Origin: Mogibacterium sp.
GTDB taxonomy: Bacteria; Bacillota; Clostridia; Peptostreptococcales; Anaerovoracaceae
NCBI GenBank assembly: GCA_012840975.1
Contig: DUVP01000015.1
Location: 1 to 46,903, forward strand
Direction of reading: 5' to 3'
DNA: 46,903 nt
The notes beneath the pieces were generated by a model. The model worked only from the letters and a program-made list of their open reading frames with translations. It had not been told where the DNA came from and searched no databases. Below are positions 9,701-18,452 of this stretch, one piece after another; the stretch's first letter is position 1; each line of letters opens with the position of its first letter. The translations under genes and the position numbers were made by a program.

Positions 9701-10536
9701 TACTTAACCGCGATTGTGGCTATATCCATAAGAGTAATCGGCTTCTCTCTTTTCAGTTTCTTTCTGAGATTAAGATAATCTTTATATGCCTTCTGAAGCA
9801 ATTTATCCTCAAAAGTTACATCATCGATAATAGTATTGAATGTAGTGTGTCTGCAGTGATCCGACCAGTATGTGTCGATCATTCTAAGTTCTGTAATGGT
9901 TGGATCTCTCTGCTCTGTCTCAGCGAAATAATTCTGACAAAATTCAAGGTCAGCCTCATCCATAGCAAGCTCATATTTCTCAATGCAAAGCTTTCTTGCA
10001 TTCTCATCCATACTGATAAAACCTGTAAGAATAGCTACTTTTTCCGGTGTCTCATATTTCATCTCAAGAGAATCCGGCTTTTCCATATCAGCTTCTCTCG
10101 CCTCTACAGGATTGATCAAGTGTGATTTTATAGTTTCAATATCCTCTTCTTCAAGATTTCCGTACAAGACATATACTTTAGCACATCTAATAAGAGGCCT
10201 TTCTCCCTGCGATATTATCTGAATGCACTGCTCTGCAGAGTCTGCTCTTTGATCATATTGACCGGGCAGAGATTCAACTGCAAAAGCATATGAACAGTTC
10301 TCTTCACCGATAAGGTCAAAAAGATCTTTTGCTGTTATATCCACCTGTGGCTCTGAAAAGACCTTAGAAATGCTTTCTTCAAACAAGTTTTCTTCAATGT
10401 TCTGTACATCATAACGATTGATAACTCGAACATTCTCCAGTCTCTCTATACCCAGAAGTGTCCTCGCCTCGCTCAAAAGTCCGGCCGCTTCATTTGCCAG
10501 TTCAGGTCTTTTTTCAACAAAAATTCTATATACCAT
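6769..10536 (-). CDS. purL: Phosphoribosylformylglycinamidine synthase, long fused form
   Basis: Converts FGAR, glutamine and ATP to FGAM, the fourth step of purine synthesis. At 1255 residues it is the single-chain type, with N-terminal PurS-like, central synthetase and C-terminal glutaminase regions, so no separate purS or purQ is needed. Visible motifs include NETHNHPTEIEPFGGAATC for the catalytic synthetase region, GGDTGRDGIGGATGSS, and the glutaminase block PGTNCEYD, GGFSGGDE and GLCNGFQ, in which the nucleophile is Cys1096; SHGEGRF supplies the downstream histidine region. It is the last gene of the operon, 14 nt after purD, with start ATG preceded by GGAAGGAAGAGAAT. Length and motif order match the clostridial long PurL. 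Confidence 0.97.
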   Translation of the reverse strand: MVYRIFVEKRPELANEAAGLLSEARTLLGIERLENVRVINRYDVQNIEENLFEESISKVFSEPQVDITAKDLFDLIGEENCSYAFAVESLPGQYDQRADSAEQCIQIISQGERPLIRCAKVYVLYGNLEEEDIETIKSHLINPVEAREADMEKPDSLEMKYETPEKVAILTGFISMDENARKLCIEKYELAMDEADLEFCQNYFAETEQRDPTITELRMIDTYWSDHCRHTTFNTIIDDVTFEDKLLQKAYKDYLNLRKKLKREKPITLMDIATIAVKYLKREGKLEKLDESEEINACTVKINVDVDGETQPWLLLFKNETHNHPTEIEPFGGAATCLGGCIRDPLSGRGYAYAAMRVTGAADPLKPIAETIKGKLPQRSITTTAAKGYSSYGNQIGICAGMVDEIYHPGYVAKRMEVGAVMAAAPAVNVRREKPEPGDVVMLLGGDTGRDGIGGATGSSRAHDVDSVEKCGAEVQKGNAPEERKIQRLFRNGDATRMIKRCNDFGAGGVSVAIGELADGLEIDLDAVPKKYEGLDGTELAISESQERMACVVSPEDKYLFMRLAADENLQCVQVAVVTEEPRLVMKWEGDTIVDISREFLNSNGVDKHISISPESPGDWANTGFFTEGENFIELSKKVASNLNTCSKKGLSERFDSTVGAGTVLMPFGGRNQLTPIQSMVHKIPLIEGETEDCSMMAWGYNPFLSSASPYHGAYLAVVESVAKLIATGTKFEDIYLSFQEYFESPRKDGRRWGKPLAALLGALQAQMRLEIGSIGGKDSMSGSFENIDVPPTLISFAVTMGKVGEIVSPEFKKADHKVIMLCPEKEKDNRGPGAGLPKASSLIKAWNKAYELISTGNAVSAYTPGIGGVADAIMKMAYGNSIGFEYTAEVGGGLSLAEIFGYSYGSIILELAEDIELKETEFEVVDLGRTKVASEINRDEETVSLEQLFILYESKLESVFPANIDNNCGPMKNFTYKTKGWEVPFYKREKPQVLIPVFPGTNCEYDTARAIREAGGKPEIIIIKNRLSEDIKRTVETFAKSLKETQIVLIPGGFSGGDEPDGSGKFITAFFRNAAIKEELTDLLEKRDGLMCGLCNGFQALIKLGLVPYGKIIEPDENCPTLTNNAIGCHRSGIIRVRVASNKSPWLRFAQVGDIYSAPISHGEGRFIASEELIDELAANGQIATQYVDFDGNATGDIRFNPNGSMYAIEGITSPDGRIIGKMGHAERVGKGLYKNVEGNYFMRMFESAVQYFK

Positions 10537-10550
10537 ATTCTCTTCCTTCC

Positions 10551-11816
10551 TTATTTCAGTGCTTTGAGAGCTTTCTGCCCTATGTCTACTCTGTAATATT
10601 TATTCCCGAATTCTATTCTATCTAAAATTCCGTAGGTTTTTTCTATAGCCTCTTCAAGAGTCTTTGCCCTTGCAGTTACTCCGAGTACTCTGCCGCCCGA
10701 TGTCACAAGCTTGTCATCCTCAGCGGAAGCCCCTGCGACATATACATTCTCCCATAAATCCTCAGGAATTATTATTTCATAACCTTTTTCATATTTTGCA
10801 GGATATCCGTCAGATGCCGCTACAACACAACACGCGGAATCCTCGTACCATTCAATATCCGTCTCAGCCAGCTTTTCTTCCGTAACCGCTTGCATTATGT
10901 CGAGCAGATCCGACTTCAGCAGCGGAAGAACGACCTGTGTTTCCGGATCTCCGAATCTGCAATTATACTCTATAACCTTAGGTCCCTCGTCAGTCAGCAT
11001 AAGTCCGAAGTAAAGACATCCTTTGAACGGGCGGCCTTCCGCGTTCATTGCCTCTACAGTCGGAATAAAGATTTCCTTCATGCACTGTTCCGCTAATTCC
11101 TCCGTATAATAAGGGTTCGGTGCTACAGCACCCATTCCACCGGTATTCAGTCCGGTATCTCCGTCTCCGATTCGCTTATGGTCCATGGAACTTACCATCG
11201 GAACAACTGTCTTGCTGTCTGTAAAACTCAGGACAGATACTTCCGGTCCTTCAAGGAATTCTTCAATTACGATCCGGTCGCCACTCTTTCCGAACTTGTG
11301 GTCTTCCATGATTTCACGAACCGCAGTCTTTGCCTCTTCTCTTGTTTCCGCAATTATTACTCCCTTACCCAGAGCCAGCCCGTCCGCTTTGACTACTGTA
11401 GGTATAGGTGCATCATCAAGATAGCCTAAAGCCGCATATGCATTGTCGAAAACCTCATACCTGGCTGTCGGGATATTATATTCCTTCATCAGATTTTTTG
11501 AGAAAACTTTACTGCTTTCAATGATAGCCGCATTGGCTTTCGGCCCAAAGCACGGTACTCCTATGTTCTCAAGGGAGTCTACACAGCCTGCCGCCAGAGG
11601 ATCATCCGGTGCAACGATCGCATAATCCGGTTTAGTTCTTTTTGCAAAATCCACGATCCCTTCTATATCCGTGGCTTTAATCGGAAAACATTCCGCATCT
11701 TTTGCTATGCCGCCGTTTCCCGGCAAAGCATATATTTTCTCAACAGCTTTATTTTCTTTTATCTTTTTTATTATGGCGTGCTCCCTGCCGCCTCCTCCAA
11801 TCACCATTATTTTCAT
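10551..11816 (-). CDS. purD: Phosphoribosylamine-glycine ligase (GAR synthetase)
   Basis: Joins 5-phosphoribosylamine to glycine using ATP, the second purine step. The 421-residue length is normal. The N-terminal GGGGREHAI motif, the ATP-grasp region (VKADGLALGKGV and VIEEFLEGPEVS) and the metal-binding EYNCRFGDPETQ are all intact. The start has a clear AGGAGG site 5 nt upstream. It lies between the AICAR transformylase gene (56 bp upstream) and purL (14 bp downstream). Its substrate comes from PurF of the same operon, and phosphoribosylamine is very short-lived, so co-expression makes sense. Confidence 0.97.
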   Translation of the reverse strand: MKIMVIGGGGREHAIIKKIKENKAVEKIYALPGNGGIAKDAECFPIKATDIEGIVDFAKRTKPDYAIVAPDDPLAAGCVDSLENIGVPCFGPKANAAIIESSKVFSKNLMKEYNIPTARYEVFDNAYAALGYLDDAPIPTVVKADGLALGKGVIIAETREEAKTAVREIMEDHKFGKSGDRIVIEEFLEGPEVSVLSFTDSKTVVPMVSSMDHKRIGDGDTGLNTGGMGAVAPNPYYTEELAEQCMKEIFIPTVEAMNAEGRPFKGCLYFGLMLTDEGPKVIEYNCRFGDPETQVVLPLLKSDLLDIMQAVTEEKLAETDIEWYEDSACCVVAASDGYPAKYEKGYEIIIPEDLWENVYVAGASAEDDKLVTSGGRVLGVTARAKTLEEAIEKTYGILDRIEFGNKYYRVDIGQKALKALK

Positions 11817-11872
11817 AGCTGCCTCCTGAACATCATAATAAATTGATACTTTTCATAATATAATGCACTGTT

Positions 11873-13057
11873 CTAATGATGAAATAGTCTCATCCCCGTA
11901 AACACCATTACTATTCCCAGTTCGTTACAGCATTCGATAACAGCATCATCTCTGATAGATCCTCCCGGCTGTGCTATATAGCTCGTTCCGGAAGCTGCCG
12001 CTCTTTGCACGTTATCGTAGAACGGGAAAAATGCATCTGAAGCACAAGTCACTCCTGTTAACGTGTCAAGGTATGCTCTCTGCTCTTCCTCAATAAACCT
12101 TTCAGGCTTATCGGTAAAGTATTTTTCCCATATACCGTCTGCACAGCAATCCTCTTCATTTTTGTTAATATATGCGTCTATTACATTGTCTCTTTCCGGT
12201 CTCTTTATCTCAGGCTTAAACGGAAGATTCAGAACCTTGTCGTGTTGACGAAGGAACCATGTATCCGCTTTGCCTCCGGCCAGTCTGGTACAGTGAACTC
12301 TCGATTGCTGCCCTGCACCTACTCCGATTGCCTGTCCGTCATAAGCAAAACAGACGGAATTAGACTGTGTATACTTTAATGTAATAAGAGCTACAATGAG
12401 ATCTCTTATTGCTTCCTCAGGAAGATTTTTATTTTCAGTTACAACATTCTTTAATAAATCTTCGCTTATTTCGAAGAAATTATGTCCCTGTTCGAATGTA
12501 ATACCGAACACCTGCTTAAGTTCTTTTTCAGGCGGAATAAAATCAGGATCTATTTTAACAATATTATAATTTCCGTTTTTCTTCTGCTTTAATATTTCAA
12601 GAGCTTCTTCCGAATATCCCGGTGCAATAACACCGTCGGAAACTTCTCTTCTAATAAGTTTCGCTGTTGTTGCGTCGCATTCATCAGATAAAGCTACCCA
12701 GTCTCCGAACGAACACATCCTGTCTGTTCCTCTTGCTCTTGCATATGCACATGCAAGAGAAGAGTCATCCAGACCTTCAACATCATCGACAAAGCATGCC
12801 TTTTTAAGCTTCTCCGGGAGAGGTATTCCGACAGCCGCACTTGTCGGACTTACATGTTTAAACGAAGTTGCGGCCGGCATTCCCAGAGCTTCCTTTATCT
12901 CCTTGACTAGCTGCCATGAATTTAATGCATCGAGAAAATTTATAAATCCCGGTCTTCCATTCAATATTTCAAGAGGCAGATCTTCTCCATTGTCCATATA
13001 AATTCGTGCCGGCTTTTGATTTGGATTGCAACCATATTTAAGTTCAAACTCTTTCAT
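11873..13057 (-). CDS. Stand-alone AICAR transformylase (PurH C-terminal half only)
   Basis: Transfers the formyl group of 10-formyl-THF to AICAR to give FAICAR, the penultimate step to IMP. Normal bacterial PurH is about 500 residues and begins with an MGS-like IMP cyclohydrolase domain. This 394-residue protein begins directly at the transformylase fold (KYGCNPNQKPA). The catalytic pair K67-H68 is present in SFKHVSPTSAAVG, as are the downstream TQSNSVCFAYDGQAIGVGAGQQSRVH-type substrate motifs. A strong GAGGAG site 6 nt before the ATG shows the gene is naturally short and has no lost N-terminus. The missing cyclohydrolase activity is probably supplied by the fused domain of the preceding gene. 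Confidence 0.93.
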   Translation of the reverse strand: MKEFELKYGCNPNQKPARIYMDNGEDLPLEILNGRPGFINFLDALNSWQLVKEIKEALGMPAATSFKHVSPTSAAVGIPLPEKLKKACFVDDVEGLDDSSLACAYARARGTDRMCSFGDWVALSDECDATTAKLIRREVSDGVIAPGYSEEALEILKQKKNGNYNIVKIDPDFIPPEKELKQVFGITFEQGHNFFEISEDLLKNVVTENKNLPEEAIRDLIVALITLKYTQSNSVCFAYDGQAIGVGAGQQSRVHCTRLAGGKADTWFLRQHDKVLNLPFKPEIKRPERDNVIDAYINKNEEDCCADGIWEKYFTDKPERFIEEEQRAYLDTLTGVTCASDAFFPFYDNVQRAAASGTSYIAQPGGSIRDDAVIECCNELGIVMVFTGMRLFHH

Positions 13058-13074
13058 AATTAGCTCCTCTCTTT

Positions 13075-14409
13075 TTATTGATTCTTATTCACGATGCGTT
13101 CTTCAACTTTGCCCTCTATAAGATCAGTATATCTTACATACAGTGATATCTTGTTTTCCTCATTAAGAGAATTCCAGATTTCATCTGTAAATGCATCTAT
13201 ATCATCCGGGACTGATATTCTTCTCGGCTCTCCCTGAAAAGTCGGCAAAGGATTTCCGTCACATTCATATGTATGTATAAAATGACCTATGCCCGGAAGA
13301 GCTACATAATCGTATGTAAATCGATTGCAGGCTGAACCCTCTGCATCGGCACTTTTCAATATGCTCATTTTGTAAGTAAAGTTCGCTGTCTCATCGAAAA
13401 TCAATTCTGAGCTTATTCTCGGTGTAAGATTAGGTGCATCCGGCTCAAAAGTTCTGCTCTCCAATGCTTTACTGAATTCAATATCATTCTGAATACCTTC
13501 ATAGATTGTATCTGTCTGATTGCCGTTAGTCACTATCAAACGGTTCTTATATTCTCTTACAGCCGCATATATGATAAGACTCGGATCTTCCAGTTTTGTA
13601 ACATCGAAGGCCTCTGTAAAAACAGCATCTTCTTTCTTCCTGAAAATTCTGTTTCTCGAATTTGCAGATCTTCCCATAATAAAATACGCGGTCACCGCTT
13701 TGGTTCCATCCTCAGATTCACCAACTACAATGCCACGTCCCGGATAAGAATTGCTCGCAACAATTTCTTCGAATTTTCTAACCTTATAAACATCTATATC
13801 TGAACCTCCAATATTTTTACTGCAGATTTTCTCAACCGCCTCGGGCAGTATCTTCCACTCCGCCTCTTCCATAACTCTTCTCTGCAAAATCTCCGGTGTA
13901 TCACCTTCTCTGACTTCTATGGCTTTCTGTGCGATAATTTCTCCACCGTCGGCAATCTCATTTACATAATGAACTGTTGCCCCTGTGATTTTCACTCCGC
14001 GCTCCAAGGCGGCTTCATGTGGTCTGATTCCGTAAAATCCTTCCCCGCAGAATGACGGTATAAGAGCCGGATGTACATTTATTATCTTGCGGTCATAACG
14101 GTTGACAAATTCTTCACTGAGGATTGTAAGAAAGCCGGCAAGAACTATAAGGTCGATATCTCTTCCATCTATAATCTCTATCATCTTCTCTTCAAAAGCA
14201 CTCTGTCCTCCGCAGGATTTTTTGCTTACCACATAAGCCTCTATTCCTGCATTTTTTGCACGCTCAAGAGCATATGCGTCTTCTCGATTCGAAATGACCA
14301 AAACAATTTCTCCGCTTTTGATTATTCCGCTCTTTTGAGCGTCTATCAAAGCCTGTAGATTCGTTCCTCCCCCGCTTACCATTACAGCTATCTTTGCTTT
14401 TTTTGCCAT
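13075..14409 (-). CDS. Fusion: GAR transformylase (PurN) + PurO-like IMP cyclohydrolase
   Basis: Residues 1 to about 200 are a complete PurN: SGGGTNLQAL for phosphate binding and the catalytic triad N111, H113 and D154 in NVHPALIPS and NEIADGG. It formylates GAR with 10-formyl-THF. Residues about 209-444 match the archaeal-type IMP cyclohydrolase family (PurO, PF07826), with SYPGRGIVVGES and AYFIMGRSANSRNR at 221-254 as the signature; this family closes FAICAR to IMP. The reading frame crosses the junction without a break, and the gene is preceded by GAGGAGA. It sits 17 nt upstream of the PurH-type transformylase that lacks a cyclohydrolase, so the two genes together replace classical PurN and PurH. 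The PurO assignment is by motif memory and should be confirmed by profile search. Confidence 0.88.
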   Translation of the reverse strand: MAKKAKIAVMVSGGGTNLQALIDAQKSGIIKSGEIVLVISNREDAYALERAKNAGIEAYVVSKKSCGGQSAFEEKMIEIIDGRDIDLIVLAGFLTILSEEFVNRYDRKIINVHPALIPSFCGEGFYGIRPHEAALERGVKITGATVHYVNEIADGGEIIAQKAIEVREGDTPEILQRRVMEEAEWKILPEAVEKICSKNIGGSDIDVYKVRKFEEIVASNSYPGRGIVVGESEDGTKAVTAYFIMGRSANSRNRIFRKKEDAVFTEAFDVTKLEDPSLIIYAAVREYKNRLIVTNGNQTDTIYEGIQNDIEFSKALESRTFEPDAPNLTPRISSELIFDETANFTYKMSILKSADAEGSACNRFTYDYVALPGIGHFIHTYECDGNPLPTFQGEPRRISVPDDIDAFTDEIWNSLNEENKISLYVRYTDLIEGKVEERIVNKNQ

Positions 14410-14435
14410 CAGTTATCTCCTCGATTTAAAATTCC

Positions 14436-15488
14436 CTATACAATCTGAATCTTATCTTCCGACTCAACAATTTCACCTATCGTGTATGCATCCTCGCCGT
14501 TTTCTCTAAGTATATTCAAAGCTGCCTCTTCCTCATCGGGCGTGATAACAACCGACATTCCGACACCCATGTTGAACGTATTGAACATGTCATGTTCCGA
14601 AATCTCTCCCGCCTCAGCTATAAGATCAAAAATCGGGAGAACCTTAACTTTCTTTTTTTCTATCTTAGCCCCAAGACCTTCCGGAATACTTCTCGGTATG
14701 TTTTCATAAAAGCCCCCACCTGTTATGTGCGATATTCCTTTGACTTTCACTTTTTTAAGAAGATCAAGAATCGGCTTAACGTATATTCTCGTAGGTTTTA
14801 TCAGCGCTTCACCGAGAGATATGCCGCCCAGTTTTTCGTTCGGTTTACTAATCTCTTCCCTTGATACTGTGTCCAGATTAAAAATCTTACGAACGAGGGA
14901 GAAACCGTTTGAATGAACTCCACTCGAAGGCAAAGCAATAACTTTGTCCCCTGCCTCCATTTTTGAATTGTCGATTATCTTATCCTTATCCACAATTCCC
15001 GTGCAATAACCGGCAAGATCATACTCATCTTCCAAATAAAATCCCGGCATTTCAGCTGTTTCTCCGCCAATCAGAGCCGCTCCCGACTGAACACATCCGT
15101 CACATATGCCGGCAACTATCTGCTCTATCCTTTCCGGTACATTCTTGCCACAGGCAATATAGTCGAGGAAAAAAAGCGGTTTGGCTCCGGCACAAATTAT
15201 GTCATTCACACACATAGCAACGCAGTCGACGCCGATTGTGTCGTGCTTATCCATTATAAAAGCAAGTTTAAGCTTTGTTCCGACTCCGTCGGTTCCGCTT
15301 ACAAGTACAGGTTTGCTTATTCCCTCCAGGTCAAGCTCAAAGAAGCCGCCGAAACCGCCGATTGCGGACATCACGCCCGGAACTTTTGTCCTGGCAATAT
15401 GACTTTTCATAAGTTCGACCGCTTTATATCCGGCGGTGATGTCTACACCTGCAGCCGCATAACTGTCAGATTTAGATTTTGTATTCAT
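14436..15488 (-). CDS. purM: Phosphoribosylformylglycinamidine cyclo-ligase (AIR synthetase)
   Basis: Closes FGAM to AIR with ATP, the fifth step. The 350-residue protein shows the family blocks [59 protein letters not shown] and [14 protein letters not shown] chose ATG 15488, which has AAAGAGGT 6 nt upstream, over an in-frame TTG eight codons earlier. It follows purF by 76 bp and precedes the PurN fusion by 26 bp. Confidence 0.97.
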   Translation of the reverse strand: MNTKSKSDSYAAAGVDITAGYKAVELMKSHIARTKVPGVMSAIGGFGGFFELDLEGISKPVLVSGTDGVGTKLKLAFIMDKHDTIGVDCVAMCVNDIICAGAKPLFFLDYIACGKNVPERIEQIVAGICDGCVQSGAALIGGETAEMPGFYLEDEYDLAGYCTGIVDKDKIIDNSKMEAGDKVIALPSSGVHSNGFSLVRKIFNLDTVSREEISKPNEKLGGISLGEALIKPTRIYVKPILDLLKKVKVKGISHITGGGFYENIPRSIPEGLGAKIEKKKVKVLPIFDLIAEAGEISEHDMFNTFNMGVGMSVVITPDEEEAALNILRENGEDAYTIGEIVESEDKIQIV

Positions 15489-15564
15489 CTCAGACCTCTT
15501 TCCGATTATCAAGTTATCGTATTTTAAAGATTTTCAGACTGGGTTATATAACTGTGCTGAAAAT

Positions 15565-16992
15565 CTATTCTTCACCGTTCCAGCAGTAAGTGCAGAGCTT
15601 ACATCTGTCTATGCCGATCGCTTTTATTACCCCGTCGAGAGTCTGAAACTCGAGACTTTCGAAACCCATCTTCTCGGCAATTGCGGTTCTTAGTTTTTTT
15701 CCTCTCTCCGTTGTACCGTCAGCGTATTCTTCAATGTGTTTCTCTCCTTCTTCACCTTCAAGCTCTTTTATTATTCTGCGTGACAGGAGATCCATATCGC
15801 TGTTGTTTCTTGCAAAATTCAAAAATTTACATGCATACATTATAGGCGGACAGGCCGACCTCATATGTACTGTTTTTGCCCCGTTTTCATATAAAAAGTC
15901 AACAGTTTCTCTGAGCTGGGTTCCCCGTACGATCGAATCGTCGACAAATAAAAGATTCTTTCCTTCAATAAGCTCAGTTACGGGAATCAGTTTCATCTTG
16001 GCAACCTTCTCGCGCTCCGCCTGAGTAAGAGGCAAAAAGCTTCTTGCCCAGGTCGGCGTATATTTAATGAATGCTCTTGCGAAAGGTAACCTGCTTGCAT
16101 TTGAATATCCTATAGCGTGAGGTGTTCCCGAGTCCGGTACTCCGCCGACATAATCAAGATTCGATGTATCAAACCCTTTCTTCATATCATTTCTTGCAAG
16201 TATCTGACCGTTCTCATAGCGCATAATTTCTACATTAGTGCCTTCATATGTCGTCGTCGGATATCCGTAATAACTCCACAAAAACGCGCACATTTTCATC
16301 TTGTCTCGCGGAGGTACCAGCTGCCTGCATTGTCCGGGTCTGACTTCGACAATTTCACCTGGACCTAACTCCTTTGTCTCTTCATATCCCGTTTTGGACA
16401 AAGCAAATGATTCAAAAGATACAGCACTCGAATTTTCTCCTATTCCCACTTTAACCGGAAGTCTTCCGTTTTTATCGCGAGCCGCTATAAGTGATCCGTC
16501 TTCCTTGAGCACCAGAATGCTTGCTGTACCTTCTATCTTTTCCTGTGCATATTTTATACCCTCAACAAGATCATTTTTATCGGATATCAAAGCGGCTACA
16601 AGTTCTGTCTGATTGATCCTGCCGGCTGTCATTGCTTCAAGGTGCCCGTGACCTTCTTTAAGAATGATGTCAATTATTTCATCCATATTGCAAATCTTGC
16701 CTACTGTAGAAATCGCATATGTTCCGCTGATCGATCTGAACAAAAGAGGCTGCGGATCCAGATCGCTTATACAACCTATTGCCGCAGTTCCGTGCATAGT
16801 ATTAACAATACCCTCAAACTTGGTCCGGAAGGGTGCATTTTCTATGTTGTGAATTGCCCTCTGGAAACCCTTCTCTTTATCGATGGCTGCCATTCCGCCT
16901 CTTCTTGTACCAAGATGTGAGTGATAGTCAACACCGAAATATACATCCAATATACAGTCCTCAGTCGAGGTTATTCCGAAAAAACCGCCCAT
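15565..16992 (-). CDS. purF: Amidophosphoribosyltransferase lacking the N-terminal catalytic cysteine
   Basis: The family transfers ammonia from glutamine to PRPP, the committed step. The C-terminal phosphoribosyltransferase half is intact, with the PRPP loop VDDSIVRGT at about residues 349-357. The N-terminal glutaminase-like half is recognisable (HLGTRRGGMAA), but where canonical enzymes expose a processed Cys1 in CGVFGI this one reads M-GGFFGI, so the nucleophile is glycine. A perfect AAGGAG site 5 nt before the ATG, and the purC stop only 9 nt upstream, rule out a missed start carrying a cysteine. The tail CKLCTYC is cysteine-rich; in Bacillus-type PurF C-terminal cysteines bind an iron-sulfur cluster. 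It may use free ammonia or an ammonia donor protein. Similar Cys-less PurF proteins seem familiar from other Clostridia. Confidence 0.92.
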   Translation of the reverse strand: MGGFFGITSTEDCILDVYFGVDYHSHLGTRRGGMAAIDKEKGFQRAIHNIENAPFRTKFEGIVNTMHGTAAIGCISDLDPQPLLFRSISGTYAISTVGKICNMDEIIDIILKEGHGHLEAMTAGRINQTELVAALISDKNDLVEGIKYAQEKIEGTASILVLKEDGSLIAARDKNGRLPVKVGIGENSSAVSFESFALSKTGYEETKELGPGEIVEVRPGQCRQLVPPRDKMKMCAFLWSYYGYPTTTYEGTNVEIMRYENGQILARNDMKKGFDTSNLDYVGGVPDSGTPHAIGYSNASRLPFARAFIKYTPTWARSFLPLTQAEREKVAKMKLIPVTELIEGKNLLFVDDSIVRGTQLRETVDFLYENGAKTVHMRSACPPIMYACKFLNFARNNSDMDLLSRRIIKELEGEEGEKHIEEYADGTTERGKKLRTAIAEKMGFESLEFQTLDGVIKAIGIDRCKLCTYCWNGEE

Positions 16993-17001
16993 TACAACTC
17001 C

Positions 17002-17682
17002 TTATACAAAGAACATTTTGTTCAGCTTCATAGGATCTACATACTCATCATCCTTATACACCCTCATATTACCGGAGGAAATCTCATCGATGAGCATTAC
17101 ATTACCTTCACTGTCGTAACCGAATTCAAATTTAATATCGTAAAGCACAAGTCCTTTTTCCTTCAGATCATCTGCAACGATCTTTGTGATCTGCTGTGTC
17201 ATTTCTTTGAGTTCATCGTACTGTTTCCCTGTCATAATACCAAGAACAATAAGTCCGTCTTTTGTTACAAGAGGATCACCAAGTTCGTCATTTTTAAATG
17301 TTGTTTCCACATACGAAGGAAGAATCGTTCCCGATTTGATGTACTCGCCGTACCTTCTTATAAAGCTGCCTACTGCTCTGTTTCTGCAGATAACTTCCAA
17401 CCCGTTTCCGAAAACTCTTGCAGGCTTAACTTCCATTGCAGTTTCTTTAAAATCGGCCTTTACGAAATGAGTTCTGATACCCGCTTCATTAATTTTATTG
17501 AAATAATAATCCGTCATTCTGAGATTAAAATCTCCGACACCTTCAATCGTAAGCCCGACGGTGTTTTCGCCGGGATCAAAAACTCCGTCTTTGCCGGTGC
17601 AGTCATCTTTAAATTTCAAAAGATAGTTTCCGTTCTCTAATTCAAATACGTCTTTTGTCTTTCCGTTACGTACGAGTTTCAT
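17002..17682 (-). CDS. purC: SAICAR synthetase
   Basis: Ligates aspartate to CAIR with ATP. The 226-residue protein has the N-terminal GKTKDVFE nucleotide loop and the central [16 protein letters not shown] signature. The acidic DIKFEFGYD and [10 protein letters not shown] motifs for metal and substrate binding are also intact. It lies between purE (39 bp upstream) and purF (9 bp downstream). Confidence 0.97.
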   Translation of the reverse strand: MKLVRNGKTKDVFELENGNYLLKFKDDCTGKDGVFDPGENTVGLTIEGVGDFNLRMTDYYFNKINEAGIRTHFVKADFKETAMEVKPARVFGNGLEVICRNRAVGSFIRRYGEYIKSGTILPSYVETTFKNDELGDPLVTKDGLIVLGIMTGKQYDELKEMTQQITKIVADDLKEKGLVLYDIKFEFGYDSEGNVMLIDEISSGNMRVYKDDEYVDPMKLNKMFFV

Positions 17683-17721
17683 AAATAATCTTCCTTTCTT
17701 CCTGAAATTTAAATTACAAAT

Positions 17722-18210
17722 CTATAGTCTTTCGGCGATATTGGCATCTTTCTTCAGAACAGCTTCCGCTTCAGCCGCTCTTTTTGCATCCAGTTTTTTC
17801 GCAAGCTCACTGTCAGATACTGCCAGAATTTCAGCAGCAAGCAAAGCCGCATTTTTTCCTCCGTCGATAGCAACTGTCGCAACGGGAATTCCGCTAGGCA
17901 TCATAACCGTCGAGAGCAAAGCGTCCATTCCGTCAAGGGCTCCACTTTTGCAAGGTATACCGATAACAGGAAGAGTTGTATTTGCTGCCAAAGCTCCTGC
18001 CAGATGAGCCGCCATTCCCGCTGCAGCGATGATTACCCCGATACCTTTTTCTCTGGCTGCAAGAGACCACTCTCTGGCCTCTGTCGGTGTTCTGTGTGCT
18101 GAATAAACATGAACCTCATAAGGGATACCCAGCTCTTTTAAAACATCTACTGTCTTGTTGATTACCGGCAAATCGCTGTCACTTCCCATTATTATTCCAA
18201 CTCTTCTCAT
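17722..18210 (-). CDS. purE: PurE, 5-(carboxyamino)imidazole ribonucleotide mutase
   Basis: First gene of the purine operon, giving CAIR for PurC. The 162-residue protein carries [15 protein letters not shown] and [11 protein letters not shown], the PurE substrate loops. No purK accompanies it here, so either a purK lies elsewhere or the enzyme carboxylates AIR directly as class II PurE does; the sequence alone does not let me decide. AGGAGG lies 5 nt before the ATG. It must carry the operon promoter or leader in 18211-18452, where I see no purine riboswitch core. Confidence 0.96.
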   Translation of the reverse strand: MRRVGIIMGSDSDLPVINKTVDVLKELGIPYEVHVYSAHRTPTEAREWSLAAREKGIGVIIAAAGMAAHLAGALAANTTLPVIGIPCKSGALDGMDALLSTVMMPSGIPVATVAIDGGKNAALLAAEILAVSDSELAKKLDAKRAAEAEAVLKKDANIAERL

Positions 18211-18452
18211 GCTATCCTCCTCGCATTATTCTCTCTGCTTTTTGTATTAATCAAAGCATCATCGTAAAACATCAATCAAAAACAGCACAATCTTTTCCAT
18301 TGTGATTTTCTCATTTCTTATACGCATATTCAAATAAAATGGCCTCTTTTTTCAATGTACTTATAATAATACCTTCATTTTGCTTAAAAGTGCTTCCTTT
18401 AAACAGCTTTTTGTTGATTTCGTTCGGATTTCTTCTGTTATGAAATATTTCT
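18211..18452 (-). promoter_or_regulatory. Leader/promoter region of the purine operon
   Basis: This 242-bp gap must hold the pur promoter. A TTGAAA box lies near 18350 but its -10 partner is poor, so I cannot fix the promoter. One exact core of the Firmicute PurR box (CCGAAC, minus strand 18422-18427, in AAATCCGAACGAA) occurs 212 bp before purE. The second inverted box normally needed for PurR is not evident. No purine riboswitch signature was seen. Confidence 0.35.

Noticed and set aside
9313-10125. 270-residue plus-strand open frame opposite purL
   Set aside because: It is an antisense shadow of a strongly conserved purL region, with low-complexity Ser/Cys/Phe-rich composition and no domain or ribosome binding site.
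16921-17640. 239-residue plus-strand open frame opposite purC
   Set aside because: Antisense shadow of purC and purF; Ile/Phe/Cys-rich with no recognisable motif.
18211-18452. Purine riboswitch before purE
   Set aside because: I looked for the conserved core (TATAA...GTTTCTAC...CCGTAAA-like blocks) on the minus strand and did not find it.
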